In this document: in pieces, positions 32,401 to 32,859 of the stretch
How positions within the stretch are numbered: the stretch's first letter is position 1
How the letters are laid out: each line of letters begins with the position of its first letter
Assembly: GCA_035295665.1 (NCBI GenBank)
Contig: DATGIQ010000482.1
Location: 1-32,859, forward strand
Source of the DNA: DATGIQ01 sp035295665
GTDB lineage: Bacteria; Planctomycetota; Planctomycetia; Gemmatales; Gemmataceae
Direction: 5' to 3'
Length of the DNA: 32,859 bases
Notes under the pieces: model-generated
Database searches by the model: none
What the model was told of the DNA's origin: nothing
The model's input: only the letters and a program-made list of their open reading frames with translations
Program-made: the position numbers and the translations under genes

Positions 32401-32787
32401 GTACTTCTCCTTTTGGCCGCCGACGTGGACCGGCACCGTCATGATAAGGCCGCCTACCGTGAGCTTTAGCTCGCCGTCGCCATCGGCCAGGGGACGGACC
32501 AAGCCGCGTGCAGAGATGCTGGCCAGCTTGGGGGATATCTCGATGTGAGCCATGCGGGTCACGTCGATGCGCTCTCCGCTTTCGAGCTGGCCGGTGAGCA
32601 AGAGCTGCCGATAGTCGTACGGGTGTTTCAGGACGATGGACGTCGGCTGGGCTTCCATGCGGATGAGATTTGCTCCCGGCGGAAGCTGCTCGGGATCCTG
32701 CGCCGCGGCTCCGCCGGCGAACAGCGCTCCGCCAAGGATCGCCAGGACGTAGCAACGCGGATGGAGAGCTACACGTTCACGTTTCAT
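29440..32787 (-). CDS. Exported Big2/DUF1549/DUF1553 planctomycete cytochrome protein
   Basis: 1115 aa from ATG 32787, chosen because a signal peptide follows (YVLAILGGALFAGGAAAQD). The frame continues upstream to GTG 32850 without a ribosome binding site. Residues about 35-125 are an Ig-like (Big2) domain. Then comes a cytochrome-like module with C146-x4-C151-H152 (GCNAGTCHGA) rather than CxxCH, a spacing common in this family. A second Big2 domain follows (IEISPKSPG to LIVMGDRSG, about 240-325). DUF1549 begins at about 335, with CxxCH at C496-N-K-C499-H500 (CNKCHDHPFERW). DUF1553 (about 600-1100) follows, interrupted by an inserted coiled coil (EHEKIQSEFDAYEAKLPARQ) and a LamG/discoidin-like beta module. 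It ends LAWALLNSPAFLFNH. These proteins are exported, abundant in planctomycetes and thought to act in polysaccharide breakdown or electron transfer; the function is unproven. Confidence 0.93.
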   Translation of the reverse strand: MKRERVALHPRCYVLAILGGALFAGGAAAQDPEQLPPGANLIRMEAQPTSIVLKHPYDYRQLLLTGQLESGERIDVTRMAHIEISPKLASISARGLVRPLADGDGELKLTVGGLIMTVPVHVGGQKEKYPASFVRDIMPVLSKVGCNAGTCHGAQQGKNGFKLSLRGYDPLFDHQSLTDDLEGRRFNRAAPDRSLMLLKPSGGVPHMGGVLFQPGEPPYELLRTWIAEGVKLDLDSPRVMAIEISPKSPGLPLPGMKQQMAVVARYSDGSARDVSAEAFIESSNAEVATVDKQGLVTAVRRGEATVLARYEGSYTAATLIVMGDRSGFAWRPVPEHNYIDTLVDEKLREVKVLPSPLCTDAEFIRRVTFDLTGLPPQPDEVRAFLNDSRATKIKRDELIDKLVGGPEYVEYWTNKWADLLQVNRKYLGEKGALTFRNWIRQAIARNMPYDQFVHAILTGSGSTLDNPPAAYYKILRQPDLAMENTTQLFLAIRFNCNKCHDHPFERWTQDQYYELASFFAQVGRKEDPKFKGQKIAGTNVEGATPLVEIVYDQKAGEVKHTRTGAVTAPAFPYEHRDRAPANASRREQLAHWITSKDNPYFAKSYVNRLWSYLLGVGIIEPVDDIRAGNPPTNPKLLQRLTEEFVANGFDVQHMLRTICKSRVYQQSIVTNRWNQDDDINYSHAVARRLPAEALYDALHRVTGATTHLSGMPAGLRAVQQLDSNVQVPSGFLDLFGRPPRESACECERSSSMMLGPVLNLVNGPVLAEAIKDPNNRITRLVATQPDDAKVVEELFYAILGRAPTPDELATGRQALKGSDEEYSRLVAEHEKIQSEFDAYEAKLPARQAEWEKSLKDSTWTVLETTSAKAAKGTVLTKQPDGSLLASGKNPSPETYTITANTPLTDITAFRLEALPDPSLPGRGPGRAGNGNFVLNEFRVNAASLGASGKGKTVPLQNPKADFAQEGYAVAGAIDGNPETGWAVSPAFGKPHVAIFEVKEPIAFPEGAILTFTLEQRYSGKEHNIGRLRLSVITAKPPILLDDATDPIAKILAVAPDKRNPQQLAELSRYFRTKDPEWVRLNQALAEHPKPLNQRLLGAQDLAWALLNSPAFLFNH

Positions 32788-32859
32788 GACTGATTCCCGC
32801 ATTCGTTGTGGGTCGGTCGTGGGGTCAATTCTCATTGGATTCGTGGTCACTGGAGGCGG

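Overview
The window looks like a Planctomycetota chromosome segment of moderately high GC, most likely from the Gemmatales/Isosphaerales/Pirellulales side. The evidence is the company of families: a LEPR-type N-terminal signal (MERLEDRTVLSG), a DUF1549/DUF1553 cytochrome protein, a PVC-type heme protein fused to DUF1080, DUF3467, DUF2934, FG-GAP and RHS proteins, and a Gemmata-like ECF sigma region 4. Genus-level placement is inference.

Layout. 1-712 (-): N-terminal part of a large secreted LEPR-type protein that runs off the left edge. 713-2270: mostly gene-free, with a 33-bp triple repeat and a clean tRNA-Lys(TTT). 2275-3843: two broken genes, a membrane-anchored protein split by one in-frame TGA and a decayed rve/Mu-type transposase. 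4042-10711: secreted hydrolysis and oxidation genes, namely a XynZ-type esterase (+), a PQQ-propeller remnant (-), a BD-FAE-like alpha/beta hydrolase (-), a 1098-aa sugar-dehydrogenase/cytochrome c/DUF1080 protein (-) and a MarR regulator (-).

11.1-20.7 kb is an accessory region: a small membrane protein, a tRNA-Leu-like gene with an extra hairpin in its anticodon loop, a Phd/VapC module, a ParD/ParE module, a probably frameshifted FG-GAP protein, an IS5-family element inserted into the 3' end of an IS701-family transposase gene, a third unclassified transposase, and an RHS-repeat scrap. 20.8-29.3 kb returns to ordinary genes: an outer-membrane-barrel-like protein, a membrane protein adjoining folD, a PLP enzyme of the D-serine dehydratase/D-threonine aldolase fold, DUF3467, a cbiQ-cbiO ECF-transporter pair, DUF2934, a UvrC-like protein lacking the C-terminal nuclease, and an ECF-sigma fragment. 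29440-32787 (-): a 1115-aa Big2/DUF1549/DUF1553 cytochrome protein.

How they may work together: the esterase, hydrolase, DUF1080/sugar-dehydrogenase and DUF1549/1553 proteins fit periplasmic or extracellular breakdown and oxidation of polysaccharide-derived compounds. No single new defence or metabolic operon could be supported. The most unusual signals are the tRNA-Leu-like locus with a 27-nt anticodon-loop insertion, the precisely reconstructable nested IS pair, and the run of broken genes (TGA-split, frameshifted or deleted).
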